DNA of 64,000 bases from UBA7985 sp965658725 (GCA_965658725.1 CBFHUI010000003.1:6579-70578); one strand, 5' to 3'. Counted from the first letter of the stretch, positions 1 to 8,795 are shown. Program-made: numbers and translations. Notes: generated by a model from the letters alone, not told the origin.

Positions 1-88
1 GGAGAAAGCCCGTCTCAAGGTTGCTGTGTCGATCTTTGGCCGCGCAACACCGGTTGAGCTGGACTACAGCCAGGTAGAGAAGGCCTAA
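1..88 (+). CDS. nusG: Transcription termination/antitermination protein NusG, C-terminal fragment
   Basis: Partial gene; its 5' part lies left of the window. The readable frame begins at base 2 and gives 28 residues before TAA at 86-88. They match the end of the NusG KOW domain, including the very conserved stretch SIFGRATPVEL and the terminal QVEKA. NusG binds RNA polymerase and couples it to Rho or to the ribosome through S10; the visible part is the domain that contacts these partners. A strong terminator follows at once and the next gene, rpsD, is convergent, so rplK does not follow nusG here as it does in many bacteria. A NusG paralogue cannot be excluded from the tail alone. Confidence 0.85.
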   Translation, partial: EKARLKVAVSIFGRATPVELDYSQVEKA

Positions 89-111
89 GGCCACCTCGCG
101 CAACGAACCTG

Positions 112-150
112 AAAAACGCCCCAGCGAGCCGCCCTCGCTGGGGCGTTTTT
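112..150 (+). terminator. Rho-independent terminator after nusG
   Basis: A 10-bp GC-rich stem (CGCCCCAGCG arms with a GCCGCCC-centred loop) is followed by five T residues on the plus strand. The position directly after the nusG stop fits an intrinsic terminator. Confidence 0.85.
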
Positions 151-176
151 CTTGGCCCCTGCACGACACAAGAAAA

Positions 177-206
177 AAGGCCCCGCACCGGGTGGTGCGA
201 GGCCTT
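177..206 (-). terminator. Rho-independent terminator of rpsD
   Basis: Read on the minus strand, an AAGGCC/GGCCTT stem with paired CGCACC/GGTGCG segments is followed by a run of six T. It lies 25 bases beyond the rpsD stop and faces the nusG terminator. Confidence 0.8.
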
Positions 207-230
207 CTTTGAATTCGGGTCGCGCTGGGA

Positions 231-848
231 TTAACGCGAGTAGTATTCCACCACCAGGTTTGGCTCCATGGTGACTGGGTACGGTACGTCTTCGAGCTTT
301 GGGCCACGCAGGAACTGAGTGGTCATCTTCTTCACGTCGACTTCAACGTAGTCCGGCACGTCGCGCTCTGGCGATGCGAGGGCTTCGAGCACCAGTGCGA
401 TTTCGCGGGACTTGCCTTTGACCTCAACGACGTCGCCGTCACGAACCATCATGGACGCGATGTTGGCTTTCTTGCCGTTCAGGGTGACGTGGCCGTGGTT
501 CACGAACTGACGGGCAGCAAACACGGTCGGGACGAATTTGGAACGGTATACGACCGTATCCAGACGACGCTCGAGCAGCTCGATCAGGTTCTCGCCGGTG
601 TCGCCCTTACGGCGCACAGCTTCGGCGTAGTACTTGCGGAACTGCTTCTCGGTGATGTTGCCGTAGTAGCCCTTGAGCTTCTGCTTGGCTTTCAGCTGCA
701 GACCGAAGTCGGAATCTTTTTTCTTGCGACCCTGGCCGTGCTGGCCGGGACCGTAGGAACGCTTGTTGATCGGGGACTTTGGGCGGCCCCACAGGTTGAC
801 GCCCAGACGGCGGTCAATCTTGTACTTAGCGGAAATACGCTTTGACAT
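231..848 (-). CDS. rpsD: 30S ribosomal protein S4
   Basis: 205 residues, the normal length for alphaproteobacterial S4. The N-terminus (MSKRISAKYKIDRRLG) and the SPINKRSYGPGQHG segment are typical of S4, and the S4 RNA-binding domain lies at about residues 94-155 (ERRLDTVVYR, ARQFVNHGHV). S4 is a primary 16S rRNA binder that starts assembly of the small-subunit body; in enterobacteria it also represses its own operon and acts in antitermination. Here it is monocistronic, with its own terminator and a 220-base upstream gap, rather than inside the alpha operon, as is usual in alphaproteobacteria. ATG start at 848. Confidence 0.98.
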   Translation of the reverse strand: MSKRISAKYKIDRRLGVNLWGRPKSPINKRSYGPGQHGQGRKKKDSDFGLQLKAKQKLKGYYGNITEKQFRKYYAEAVRRKGDTGENLIELLERRLDTVVYRSKFVPTVFAARQFVNHGHVTLNGKKANIASMMVRDGDVVEVKGKSREIALVLEALASPERDVPDYVEVDVKKMTTQFLRGPKLEDVPYPVTMEPNLVVEYYSR

Positions 849-1068
849 ATCGAACCCTTCGTTAACGAGGTGTTATTTTGACGGTGCCGGTAGTCTCGCG
901 CGCCAGAAGCGCTAGAGCGTGGAGCCACTTAGATCAGCGGTGACACCAACTTTCCCGGCCTATCTCAGAGAGATAAGGGGTCAGTAAAGATAAGGCGCGC
1001 CGCTGTCAAAGGGCGCGCCTCATTATGGGGCGAAGGGCTGTAATGCAGTCCTGCATGCCTGTGCTAGA
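849..1068 (-). promoter_or_regulatory. rpsD upstream region with two inverted repeats
   Basis: A 220-base gap between the SDR stop and rpsD (both leftward). It holds a perfect 9-bp inverted repeat (AGGCGCGCC arms, 993-1001 and 1012-1020), which may terminate the SDR transcript because TTATCTTT follows on the minus strand. A TTGACA hexamer lies in its loop and is a possible -35 for rpsD, though no good -10 follows. A second small palindrome, TATCTC-AGA-GAGATA, is at 961-975. The rpsD promoter must lie here, but I cannot fix it exactly. Confidence 0.4.
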
Positions 1069-1845
1069 CTAGTGCACCCCGGCCAGCCGGTCCGCGACCG
1101 TTACGCCGCCGTCGGCAACGATGGTCTGGCCATTGACAAAGGCAGCTGCCTTGGACGCGAGGAAGACTGCAATCCCGGCGATGTCATCCGGCTCGCCCAA
1201 CCGACGCAGCGGGGTTGCGTTGATCGTGCCTTCAGCCAGCTTCGGGTTCTTCCAGAGCGCTTCAGCAAAGTCGGTCTTTATCAGCCCTGGCGCGATGGCG
1301 TTGGAGCGGATGCCCTTTGGGCCCCATTCGATTGCCATGTTCTTCGCCAGATGCGCATTCGCGCCCTTAGTGATGCCGTAGGTACCAATCGCGCCGTTGC
1401 CGTTGATCCCGGCAATAGACGCGAGGAAGGTCATGGAGCCATGACCGCGCGCGGCCATATCTTCCACACACTCCTGAATGAACCAGTAGGCGGACTTCAG
1501 GTTGGTGGTGAAGGTCTTGTCGAACATCTCATCGGTGATTGTGTGCGCTGGACCCATATGCGGGTTGGTAGCAGCGTTGAGCACCAGATGGTCTATCTTG
1601 CCGTACTTTGCTTTAACCTCGGCGCACATGGCCTGAACCATCTCCTTGCGCCCGATATGGCAGGGGTAGGCCATGGCTTCGCCGCCTGCGGCTTTGATTG
1701 CCTCAACCACTTCATCACAGGGCTCTGGCTTTCGACCAGAAACCACAACCTTTGCGCCCGCTTCGGCCATGCGCTCGGCAATGGCACGGCCAATACCACG
1801 GCTTGAACCGGTAATCAGGGCGACTTCGCCATCCAAACGAAACAT
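1069..1845 (-). CDS. SDR family NAD(P)-dependent oxidoreductase
   Basis: 258 residues, a classical short-chain dehydrogenase/reductase. Visible are the cofactor motif TGSSRGIG (residues 12-19), Asn90 in the LNAAT motif, Ser143, and the catalytic pair Tyr156-Lys160 in YGITK. The C-terminus (FVNGQTIVADGG) is typical of the glucose 1-dehydrogenase / 3-oxoacyl-ACP reductase-like group. It should oxidise or reduce a carbonyl/hydroxyl in the cytoplasm; the substrate cannot be read from sequence. A strong Shine-Dalgarno (GGGAGGAG) sits 5 bases before the ATG at 1845. Transcribed alone; the next leftward gene, rpsD, is 220 bases away. Confidence 0.9.
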   Translation of the reverse strand: MFRLDGEVALITGSSRGIGRAIAERMAEAGAKVVVSGRKPEPCDEVVEAIKAAGGEAMAYPCHIGRKEMVQAMCAEVKAKYGKIDHLVLNAATNPHMGPAHTITDEMFDKTFTTNLKSAYWFIQECVEDMAARGHGSMTFLASIAGINGNGAIGTYGITKGANAHLAKNMAIEWGPKGIRSNAIAPGLIKTDFAEALWKNPKLAEGTINATPLRRLGEPDDIAGIAVFLASKAAAFVNGQTIVADGGVTVADRLAGVH

Positions 1846-1919
1846 GAGTTCTCCTCCCGAGATTGTCTCTCTTTATCCCGGTAAAGACTGACACAGCCCG
1901 GTCCCGGCGGGAAGGGTCG

Positions 1920-2666
1920 CTAGCGGGGTCCGCCCTGTCCTTTGAGGAAAGAAAAGATGCCGTGGAGAGTATTGATTTCGTTTTCGGTTAGATCGTTACG
2001 CTGAAAGATGTTGCGCACGTTTCGGATCATCCGCTCACGCTTTTCTGGAATGGCTAGGAAAGAGCGCTCATCAAGGTCGTTGATCAGGCGATTGAGGAAG
2101 TTGTCGAGCATCTTCTGAGACGCGGGTGCCGCGCCGCTGCTCTCCAGTACGACATCCGGCGTTTCGTCCGCTGCCGTCCACCATTCATAACCCACCAGCA
2201 AGACTGCCTGCCCGATGTTCAGCGAGGTGTTGCCGGGGTTCAGGGGGACGGTGATCATGGCCGAAGCGAGGCTGATCTCGCTGTTCCACAGCCCTTCTCG
2301 CTCGCGGCCAAACAGCAGCCCGATCCTTTGCCCGTCTCCGGCCCGCTGACGCGCGTCAGTGGCGAAACCGCGGGCGGTAAATACCGGTTTGACCTGATCG
2401 CGGCCGCGGGCCGTGGTGGCATAGGTATAGGATAGGTCGGCAATGGCGGCATCGAGCGTGTCAAAGACTTGAGCGGCTTCAACAATGTCTTCGGCGTGGG
2501 CGGCCATGGCGTTGGCGGCGGGGTTTGGCCAGCCATCGCGGGGGTCGACCAGCCGCAGATCGCTCAACCCGCAGTTCTTCATCGCGCGGGCGCAGGCCCC
2601 GATGTTCTCGCCCATTTGCGGGCCACACAGAATAACGCAGGGCGGTTGCATGGCCTCAGATGGCAT
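1920..2666 (-). CDS. trmJ: tRNA (cytidine/uridine-2'-O-)-methyltransferase TrmJ-like (SPOUT/TrmH family)
   Basis: 248 residues from the chosen ATG at 2666, which has AAGGAAGG five bases upstream and overlaps the end of cimA by 11 bases; a longer upstream reading would run deep into cimA. TrmH-type SPOUT motifs are clear: PQMGENIGACARAMKNCG near the N-terminus, FGREREGL in the middle, and the knot segment with PLNPGNTSLNIGQA. TrmJ methylates the ribose 2'-OH of position 32 in tRNA anticodon loops using S-adenosylmethionine. The C-terminal third (about residues 175-248) is the helical extension found in TrmJ proteins. Coupled translation with cimA is likely from the overlap, with no obvious functional link. 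Confidence 0.87.
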   Translation of the reverse strand: MPSEAMQPPCVILCGPQMGENIGACARAMKNCGLSDLRLVDPRDGWPNPAANAMAAHAEDIVEAAQVFDTLDAAIADLSYTYATTARGRDQVKPVFTARGFATDARQRAGDGQRIGLLFGREREGLWNSEISLASAMITVPLNPGNTSLNIGQAVLLVGYEWWTAADETPDVVLESSGAAPASQKMLDNFLNRLINDLDERSFLAIPEKRERMIRNVRNIFQRNDLTENEINTLHGIFSFLKGQGGPR

Positions 2667-4281
2667 GCGCGCCTTCCTTGAGCAGCTTCCACGCGATGGC
2701 GTCGAGCAAGGCGTCAAAGGAGGCGTCGATGATGTTGGTGCTGACACCCACTGTGGTCCAGGTCCGACCCGTGCTGTCCTCGCTCTCGATCATTACGCGC
2801 GTCTTGGCGGCGGTCCCGCTGCGTCCATCGAGGATGCGCACGCGATAGTCGGTGAGGTGCATGTCTTCCAGCGCCGGGTAAACCTCGAGCAGGGCCTTGC
2901 GCAGCGCGGCGTTCAGGGCATCCACGGGGCCGTTGCCGGGGGCAGCTTCGATGTAGACCTTTTCCGCGACTTCCAGCTGCACCATGGCCATGGACTCGGT
3001 GACTTCATCGCCCTTCGCGTTGTGTCGGCGCTCGTCAATGACGCGGAAGCGGTCGAGTTGGAAAAAGGCCGTGCTCTGCCCAAACTGCTGGCGGGTGTAG
3101 AGTTCAAAGGATGCGTCCGCGCCGTCGAAGGTCAGGCCCTTGTCCGCCTCAAGCGTCTTGATGCTGGCAGTCAGCTCGCCGATCCGGGGGTCGCTTGGGT
3201 CCACGTCCAGCCCCATGGCCTTGAGCTGAGACACGACGTTCGAGCGCCCAGCCTGATTAGAGACCAATACCTGCCGGGCGTTGCCAACGCTCTCGGGTGG
3301 AACGTGCTCGTAGGTGCGCGGGTCTTTGGCCACGGCTGAGGCGTGCAAGCCGCCCTTGTGCGCAAAAGCGTTTGCTCCGACGTAGGGCGCATGCCGGTTG
3401 GGCGCTCGGCCGAGGATCTCGTCCACCAACCGGCTCACCTTGGTCAAGCTCGCCAGCCCGTCTTCATCAACGCCGATTTCGAAGTCTGTCTTGAGTTTCA
3501 GTGAAGGGATCAGCGAGGTCAGGTTGGCGTTGCCGCAGCGCTCACCCAGCCCGTTCAGCGTCCCCTGGATCTGCCGCGCGCCGCAGCGTACTGCGGTCAG
3601 ACTGTTCGCAACCGCGTGACCGGTGTCGTCATGGAAGTGCACGCCCAGCCGATCGCCCGGAATGTGGGTGAGAACGTCCGTGATGATGGCTTCGACTTCG
3701 TGGGGCAGGGTGCCGCCGTTGGTGTCGCACAGAACCACCCATCGCGCGCCATTGTCGTAGGCTGCTTTGGCGCAGGCGAGGGCATAGTCGCGGTCGGCCT
3801 TGTAGCCGTCGAAGAAGTGCTCGGCGTCGTACATGGCTTCTTTGCCCGCCGCCACTGCTGCTGCAATCGTGTCGCCGATCATGGCGATGTTTTCTTCGTA
3901 AGACACCTTCAGCGCCACATCGACCTGATAGGTCCAAGACTTGCCAACAAAGCACGCGCCGACGGTTGGCGCGTTCAGGATGGGGGCAACGATGGGGTCG
4001 TTGGCAGCAGAGCGACCCGCACCACGGGTCATGCCAAAGGCAACGAACTTCGCGCGCTTGAAGCCGGGGTCAGTAGCGAAGAACTCCGTATCAGTCGGGT
4101 TAGCGCCGGGCCATCCGCCTTCGATGTAGTCAATACCAAGGGTATCCAGCGCCTCGGAAATCAACCGCTTATCGTGCACGGAGAAGTCCACCCCCTGGGT
4201 TTGCGCACCGTCGCGCAGGGTGGTGTCAAAGAGGTACAGACGGTTTGAGTCTGTCGCTGTTGGAGCCGCGCTCGCAGTCAT
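2656..4281 (-). CDS. cimA: (R)-citramalate synthase
   Basis: 541 residues. It belongs to the HMG-CoA lyase-like/LeuA family: FDTTLRDGAQTQG at about residues 18-30, a HFHDDTG metal-binding motif near 215, the GTLNGLGERCGNANL segment near 245, and a C-terminal LeuA-type allosteric domain from about residue 400. CimA condenses pyruvate and acetyl-CoA to citramalate, the threonine-independent entry to isoleucine; the C-terminal domain normally gives feedback inhibition by isoleucine. The length and the GADASFELYTRQQFG segment fit CimA rather than 2-isopropylmalate synthase. ATG at 4281. It is the first gene of a two-gene unit with trmJ. Confidence 0.92.
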   Translation of the reverse strand: MTASAAPTATDSNRLYLFDTTLRDGAQTQGVDFSVHDKRLISEALDTLGIDYIEGGWPGANPTDTEFFATDPGFKRAKFVAFGMTRGAGRSAANDPIVAPILNAPTVGACFVGKSWTYQVDVALKVSYEENIAMIGDTIAAAVAAGKEAMYDAEHFFDGYKADRDYALACAKAAYDNGARWVVLCDTNGGTLPHEVEAIITDVLTHIPGDRLGVHFHDDTGHAVANSLTAVRCGARQIQGTLNGLGERCGNANLTSLIPSLKLKTDFEIGVDEDGLASLTKVSRLVDEILGRAPNRHAPYVGANAFAHKGGLHASAVAKDPRTYEHVPPESVGNARQVLVSNQAGRSNVVSQLKAMGLDVDPSDPRIGELTASIKTLEADKGLTFDGADASFELYTRQQFGQSTAFFQLDRFRVIDERRHNAKGDEVTESMAMVQLEVAEKVYIEAAPGNGPVDALNAALRKALLEVYPALEDMHLTDYRVRILDGRSGTAAKTRVMIESEDSTGRTWTTVGVSTNIIDASFDALLDAIAWKLLKEGAHAI

Positions 4282-4421
4282 TGGGCTGCTCGTCCCGCCT
4301 TGTGGATAAATCGTTATGTTCTGATGTAACGAGGCGGGGAGGGCTTGTCACCTGCCGTGAGGATCAGCCCGGATATTCGCACGTTACCCGATCAAAGCGC
4401 TGCTTCTGCGCTGGCGAAAGC

Positions 4422-4449
4422 AAAAGAGCGCCCCGAGGGACGCTCTTTT
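4422..4449 (-). terminator. Rho-independent terminator downstream of the 4484-5251 SDR
   Basis: A perfect AAAAGAGCG / CGCTCTTTT inverted repeat with a 10-base loop. On the minus strand it lies 34 bases after the SDR stop and ends in a T-rich run, so it ends that transcript before cimA. Confidence 0.8.
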
Positions 4450-4483
4450 CACCCCCCATTGGAGGGTCTGGTTGGCTTTTGTC

Positions 4484-5251
4484 CTAGCGAGCTGCCATCC
4501 GCATCGCCCCATCCAGGCGAATGGTTTCACCGTTGATGTAGGCGTTTTCGACCATGTGGATCGCCAGCCGCGCGTACTCGTCCGGCGTGCCGAGGCGAAC
4601 TGGGAAGGGAACCTGCTTGCCCAGCGAGTCCTGAACTTCCTGCGGCATGTTGGTCAGCATAGGCGTCTCGAACACGCCTGGGTTGATGGTGTTCACCCGA
4701 ATGCCGAAGCGCGTGAACTCGCGCGCGGCGGGGAGCATCATGCCCATCAGGCCCATTTTCGACGCCGAGTACGACGCCTGACCCACTTGGCCTTCCTGCG
4801 TGGCGATGGACCCGGTGGAAATGACGATGCCGCGCTCGTTGTCGTCATTGATCGGGTCTGCCTTGGACATTTCTGCAGCAGCCTTCGACATGACGTTGTA
4901 AGCGCCCACGAGGTTAATCTCGATGCCCTTGCGGAAGTAGTCGAGCGACGTTGCGTTGCCTTCCCGGTCGATGATCCGCTTGGCTGGTGCGATACCAGCA
5001 GCATTGATCACGATACGGGCGACGCCGTGTGCAGCCTGTGCCTGCGCGATGGCAGCGGCGACACCTTCGTCAGATGTTACATCGCACTCGATGGCAAGGC
5101 CGCCGATTTCTGCAGCCACGGCGTTTGCGCCATCCATGTTGACGTCGAACAGAGCCACTTTCGCGCCCTTGGCCGCCAGTTGGCGCGCCGTTTCAGCACC
5201 AAGACCGGAGCCACCACCCGTAACGATCGCTGCGAGGCCGTTGATTTCCAT
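4484..5251 (-). CDS. 3-hydroxyacyl-CoA dehydrogenase type-2-like SDR
   Basis: 255 residues from ATG at 5251; a TTG six codons upstream is rejected because GAAGGGA sits at good spacing before the ATG. SDR motifs: TGGGSGLG (11-18), NAAG (83-86), Ser148, and Tyr161/Lys165 in YSASK. Length and the NPGVFETPML and VENAYINGETIRLDGA segments match the HSD17B10/type-2 3-hydroxyacyl-CoA dehydrogenase group, which oxidises short-chain and branched 3-hydroxyacyl-CoA with NAD, as in isoleucine degradation. Monocistronic with its own terminator. The substrate is inferred from family only. Confidence 0.87.
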   Translation of the reverse strand: MEINGLAAIVTGGGSGLGAETARQLAAKGAKVALFDVNMDGANAVAAEIGGLAIECDVTSDEGVAAAIAQAQAAHGVARIVINAAGIAPAKRIIDREGNATSLDYFRKGIEINLVGAYNVMSKAAAEMSKADPINDDNERGIVISTGSIATQEGQVGQASYSASKMGLMGMMLPAAREFTRFGIRVNTINPGVFETPMLTNMPQEVQDSLGKQVPFPVRLGTPDEYARLAIHMVENAYINGETIRLDGAMRMAAR

Positions 5252-5428
5252 GGGTCTGAATCCCTTCAAAAGTCGTGTTTTGTTGCAGCGATGTTGAAGA
5301 CGTGCGCCGGGGAGGTGTCAAGCGTAACGCTCTGAAATCTGATGCAACGCCGCTGCCCCTTTCACGCCCCAATTGCTGCTCAGCTTAGCAACATCAAGTA
5401 ATTTCAACGACCTAAGTGGAGCTGCACT

Positions 5429-5926
5429 ATGCTTCGGACCCTCTGCGCAGCCGCAATCGCGGTGCTGACAACCCTCTCATTCGCTGTGCCGAGCAGCGCG
5501 CTGTCTTGCATGCCACCGAGCCCGGAAAGCAGCTTTGCCCGCTATCACGCCGCCCCGGAGCTGTATCAGGTCTGGTCGGGCCGCTGGATCCAGACCCAGC
5601 CAACGCCAAACCTTGGTGGCTATGTTGATCCGCTCTCTGAGGCAGCACCAATCCCTGTTCTCTTCTACTTCCGGGGCCGAAGGGTCGGCCCGCAAGGCGC
5701 GTTCGGTCGGCTTCGCACGTTTCCAGTAAAGGTCACGCCGCAGTGCGCTGGGCCGTGGTGTGCAAGCTACCCTGAAGGCGGCGATAAGGCTGTCGCGTTT
5801 TTCGAGCGTCCCGATCACGGTCCCCGCCGGTTTGAAGAAGGCCCCTGCGGCGGTGCATCCTTCCCGCGCACGACAGGGAACATCCAGCGCGTCGCTGCGT
5901 GCTTCACCGCCGGCATGTGCTCCTAA
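5429..5926 (+). CDS. Exported cysteine-containing protein of unknown function
   Basis: 165 residues with a clear Sec signal peptide (MLRTLCAAAIAVLTTLSFA, likely cleaved after SSA near residue 24). The mature part has seven cysteines (including LSCMPP, QCAGPWC, PCGGASF, AACF and the C-terminal MCS), suggesting disulfides in the periplasm. No domain is recognised. Preceded by AAGTGGAGC before the ATG. It stands alone between a divergent SDR gene and the rightward GMC oxidoreductase gene, with no operon partner that hints at a role. Confidence 0.75.
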   Translation: MLRTLCAAAIAVLTTLSFAVPSSALSCMPPSPESSFARYHAAPELYQVWSGRWIQTQPTPNLGGYVDPLSEAAPIPVLFYFRGRRVGPQGAFGRLRTFPVKVTPQCAGPWCASYPEGGDKAVAFFERPDHGPRRFEEGPCGGASFPRTTGNIQRVAACFTAGMCS

Positions 5927-6010
5927 CCACTTCAAACAAACCCGCCAGCCTCGCTTGATCTGACAGAGCCACAGTCCTACCCTCTGCACACCTAAGGGAG
6001 AGGGGCATAT

Positions 6011-7651
6011 ATGGCCGGAGCCAAGGCAGCGTCAGCGGCTGTGAAAACGGACGCGGACTTTGATTTTGTGATCGTCGGAGGCGGGACCGCCGGGTGCTTG
6101 CTCGCCAACCGTCTTTCTGCCGATCCGGATGTGAACGTCCTGCTGATCGAAGCGGGCGGCAGTGACCGGCGTTTCTGGGTCAACGTGCCGGTGGGCTACC
6201 TCTACAACATGGGCAACCCGGCGGTGGACTGGTGCTACAAAACCGAAGCTGACCCGGGACTGAATGGCCGCGCCCTCAATTACCCCCGCGGCAAAGTGCT
6301 CGGCGGTTGTTCGTCGATCAACGGCATGATCTACATGCGGGGCCAGGCGGCGGACTATGATAATTGGCGGCAGATGGGAAACGCCGGCTGGGGCTGGGAT
6401 GATATTCTTCCCTACTTCAAGAAGAGCGAGAACCACTTCGACGGCGAGAGCGAGCAACACGGCGGCTCGGGCGAGTGGAACGTCGCTCAGCAGCGCCTGA
6501 GCTGGGAAATTCTCGAAGCCTTTGCCAATGCCTGTGAGCAAGCCGGCATTCGCCGCATCCCCGACTTCAACACGGGCGATAATGAAGGCGTATCCTACTT
6601 TCAAGTGAACCAGAAAGACGGCCTGCGTTGGAACACGGCGAAAGCCTTTTTGCGCCCGGCCATGCAGCGCAGCAACCTGACTGTCTGGACCCACACGCAA
6701 ACCGAACGCATCCTGTTCGAAGGCCGACAGGCGCGTGCGCTGGTGGTGCATTCGCGGGGCGGAGAAGCCCGGACCGTGGGTGCGCGCCGGGAGATTATTC
6801 TATCCGCTGGCTCGATTGGGTCGCCGCAGATCCTCGAACTCTCCGGCATCGGTCAGACGGACCGGCTCAAAGCGCTGGGGATCGACGCGGTGCACGATCT
6901 GCCCGGCGTGGGTGAGAACCTTGCCGATCACTTGCAGGTGCGCGCGGCGTTCAAGGTGTCCGGCGTGAAGACGCTGAACACCATGAGCAACTCGCTGATG
7001 GGCCGGGCGGGGATGGGGCTGGATTTTGTGTTGCGCCGCCGCGGACCGCTGACCATGGCGCCCAGCCAGCTTGGGGTTTTTTGTAAGTCCGATCCGAGCC
7101 GTGAGACAGCGAACCTGCAGTACCACGTCCAGCCGCTTTCGCTGGATGCTTTTGGCGAGCCGCTGCACAGCTTCGATGCCTTTACCGCCTCCGTCTGTAA
7201 CCTGCGCCCGGAAAGCCGGGGCAGCGTGCACGTGCGCTCGGGCAGCTTCCGTGACGCGCCCGCGATTGCCCCAAATTACCTGTCCGCACCCGCCGACCGG
7301 AAGGTCGCTGCTGACGCCCTACGCCTGACCCGCTCGATCGTCGCACAATCGGCGCTGGATCCATACAAGCCCGAAGAGTTCCGGCCCGGCCCGGATATCA
7401 ATCTCGACGAAGACCTCGCAACGGCAGCGGGCGACATCTCCACCACGATTTTCCACCCCGTCGGCACCTGTAAAATGGGGCAGGATCAGCGCGCAGTGGT
7501 GGACAGTCATCTAATGGTGCATGGCCTTACGGGCTTGCGCGTTGTTGATGCGTCGGTCATGCCGTCCATCACATCGGGAAACACCAACTCGCCCACGCTG
7601 ATGATCGCGGAAAAGGCCGCTGATCTGATTGCGCAGGCTTGGAAGCACTAG
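6011..7651 (+). CDS. GMC family oxidoreductase (choline/alcohol dehydrogenase-like flavoprotein)
   Basis: 546 residues. The FAD-binding motif GGGTAGCLLANRL is near residues 24-36, followed by the GMC signature (YPRGKVLGGCSSINGMIYMRG, about 92-112). The C-terminal active-site regions HPVGTCKMG and SGNTNSPT carry the catalytic His and the following Asn/His position. Enzymes of this group oxidise primary alcohols such as choline, alkanols or polyethylene glycol to aldehydes. A purine-rich Shine-Dalgarno (GGGAGAGGGG) precedes the ATG. The next gene starts 12 bases after the stop and encodes an acyl-CoA enzyme, so an alcohol-to-acyl-CoA route is a fair inference; choline itself is less likely since no betaine aldehyde dehydrogenase is adjacent. 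Confidence 0.9.
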   Translation: MAGAKAASAAVKTDADFDFVIVGGGTAGCLLANRLSADPDVNVLLIEAGGSDRRFWVNVPVGYLYNMGNPAVDWCYKTEADPGLNGRALNYPRGKVLGGCSSINGMIYMRGQAADYDNWRQMGNAGWGWDDILPYFKKSENHFDGESEQHGGSGEWNVAQQRLSWEILEAFANACEQAGIRRIPDFNTGDNEGVSYFQVNQKDGLRWNTAKAFLRPAMQRSNLTVWTHTQTERILFEGRQARALVVHSRGGEARTVGARREIILSAGSIGSPQILELSGIGQTDRLKALGIDAVHDLPGVGENLADHLQVRAAFKVSGVKTLNTMSNSLMGRAGMGLDFVLRRRGPLTMAPSQLGVFCKSDPSRETANLQYHVQPLSLDAFGEPLHSFDAFTASVCNLRPESRGSVHVRSGSFRDAPAIAPNYLSAPADRKVAADALRLTRSIVAQSALDPYKPEEFRPGPDINLDEDLATAAGDISTTIFHPVGTCKMGQDQRAVVDSHLMVHGLTGLRVVDASVMPSITSGNTNSPTLMIAEKAADLIAQAWKH

Positions 7652-7663
7652 GGAGCCGCCACC

Positions 7664-8734
7664 ATGACCGACGACACCGTTGTCCTGTTCGAAGAGCGCA
7701 AGGCCGCGAATGGCTACGTGGGCCGTGCCACGTTGAACCGGCCGGGTAAGCTCAACACTCTCACCACCGAAATGATCGCCCTGCTGCATCGCCAGTTTGA
7801 AGCCTGGGCCGAGGATGAGAACTGCAAGGCGGTCTTCCTCGATGGCGCAGGTGAAAAGGGCTTCTGCGCGGGCGGTGACGTGGTTGCTGTGACCACCGAC
7901 CCTTCCCCGGACATGGCCGTGGGGCGCACGTTCTTTTCGACCGAGTATGACCTGAACTTCTTCATGCACACCTTCCCAAAGCCTCTGCTTGTCTGGGGCG
8001 GCGGGATCTGCATGGGCGGGGGGTTTGGCCTGCTTCAGGGCTCATCGACGCGGATTGTGACCGATAGCTCGCGGCTTGCTATGCCCGAGTGCGCGATTGG
8101 TTTTCACCCGGACGTGGGCGGTTCGTGGTTCCTGCAGCGCGTCTCCAAGCCCATGGGTGAGATCATCGCCATTACCGGCGTGCACTTCAGCGGCGCAGAT
8201 GCGGTTGAACTGGGGCTGGCAGACGTTCTCGTCTCCAACGACAGCAAGGACGCCGTCCTTGCCGCGCTGGAAGCGGTAGAGTGGAGCGCGCACGCCCGCG
8301 CGAACAAGGCTTTCGCCGAAGCCGCGGTGCGCAGCGTCGCGCAACAAACGCCGCCAACCGTCACTTACAAGCTCATGCCGCACCGTGCGCGTTTGGCCGC
8401 GTGTGTCGAGACCCCGTACTTTCAGGAGCGTTTCGACAACCTCGTCGCGCTCAAGGACAGCGATGACCCCTTCCTTGCACGCGTTGGGGAGGGTACCTCT
8501 CACGGCTCCCCGGGTTCGGCATTTGCCGTCATGTCGTTCTTTGCGCGGGTCAAGCACGCGGGGCTGCGTGAGTGTCTGGATGCGGAGCTCCAGCTGTCGC
8601 TGAACATGCTGGAGCATGGTGATTTCCGCGAAGGCGTTCGGGCGCTGCTGGTCGATAAAGATCGCAACCCGCAGTGGGCTTTTGACGCGATTGGCAAGAT
8701 TGATCTGGATTGGATCGGCAAGGTCTTGCCCTGA
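7664..8734 (+). CDS. Enoyl-CoA hydratase/isomerase family protein, 3-hydroxyisobutyryl-CoA hydrolase-like
   Basis: 356 residues, longer than a simple crotonase (about 260) and typical of the ECH_2/HIBCH group. The oxyanion-hole segment GEKGFCAGGDV lies near residues 62-72 and the glycine-rich MGGGFGLLQG near 105. MPECAIGFHPDVGGSWFL (near 141-158) places the Glu and Asp used by HIBYL-CoA hydrolases in valine degradation. The C-terminal domain includes a helical lid. Co-transcribed with the upstream GMC oxidoreductase (12-base gap, GGAG before ATG). The exact reaction, hydrolase versus hydratase, cannot be fixed from sequence, but the PDVGG context favours hydrolase. Confidence 0.85.
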   Translation: MTDDTVVLFEERKAANGYVGRATLNRPGKLNTLTTEMIALLHRQFEAWAEDENCKAVFLDGAGEKGFCAGGDVVAVTTDPSPDMAVGRTFFSTEYDLNFFMHTFPKPLLVWGGGICMGGGFGLLQGSSTRIVTDSSRLAMPECAIGFHPDVGGSWFLQRVSKPMGEIIAITGVHFSGADAVELGLADVLVSNDSKDAVLAALEAVEWSAHARANKAFAEAAVRSVAQQTPPTVTYKLMPHRARLAACVETPYFQERFDNLVALKDSDDPFLARVGEGTSHGSPGSAFAVMSFFARVKHAGLRECLDAELQLSLNMLEHGDFREGVRALLVDKDRNPQWAFDAIGKIDLDWIGKVLP

Positions 8735-8757
8735 TCCATCAGCTGGCAGCCACAAAG

Positions 8758-8795
8758 AAAAAGCCCCTGCACCAAAGCGGCGCAGGGGCTTTTTT
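8758..8795. terminator. Bidirectional terminator between convergent genes
   Basis: AAAAAGCCCCTGC / GCAGGGGCTTTTTT, a 13-bp inverted repeat with a 9-11-base loop, flanked by A-run and T-run. It separates the rightward hydrolase-like gene from the leftward acyl-CoA synthetase gene and can serve both strands. Confidence 0.9.
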
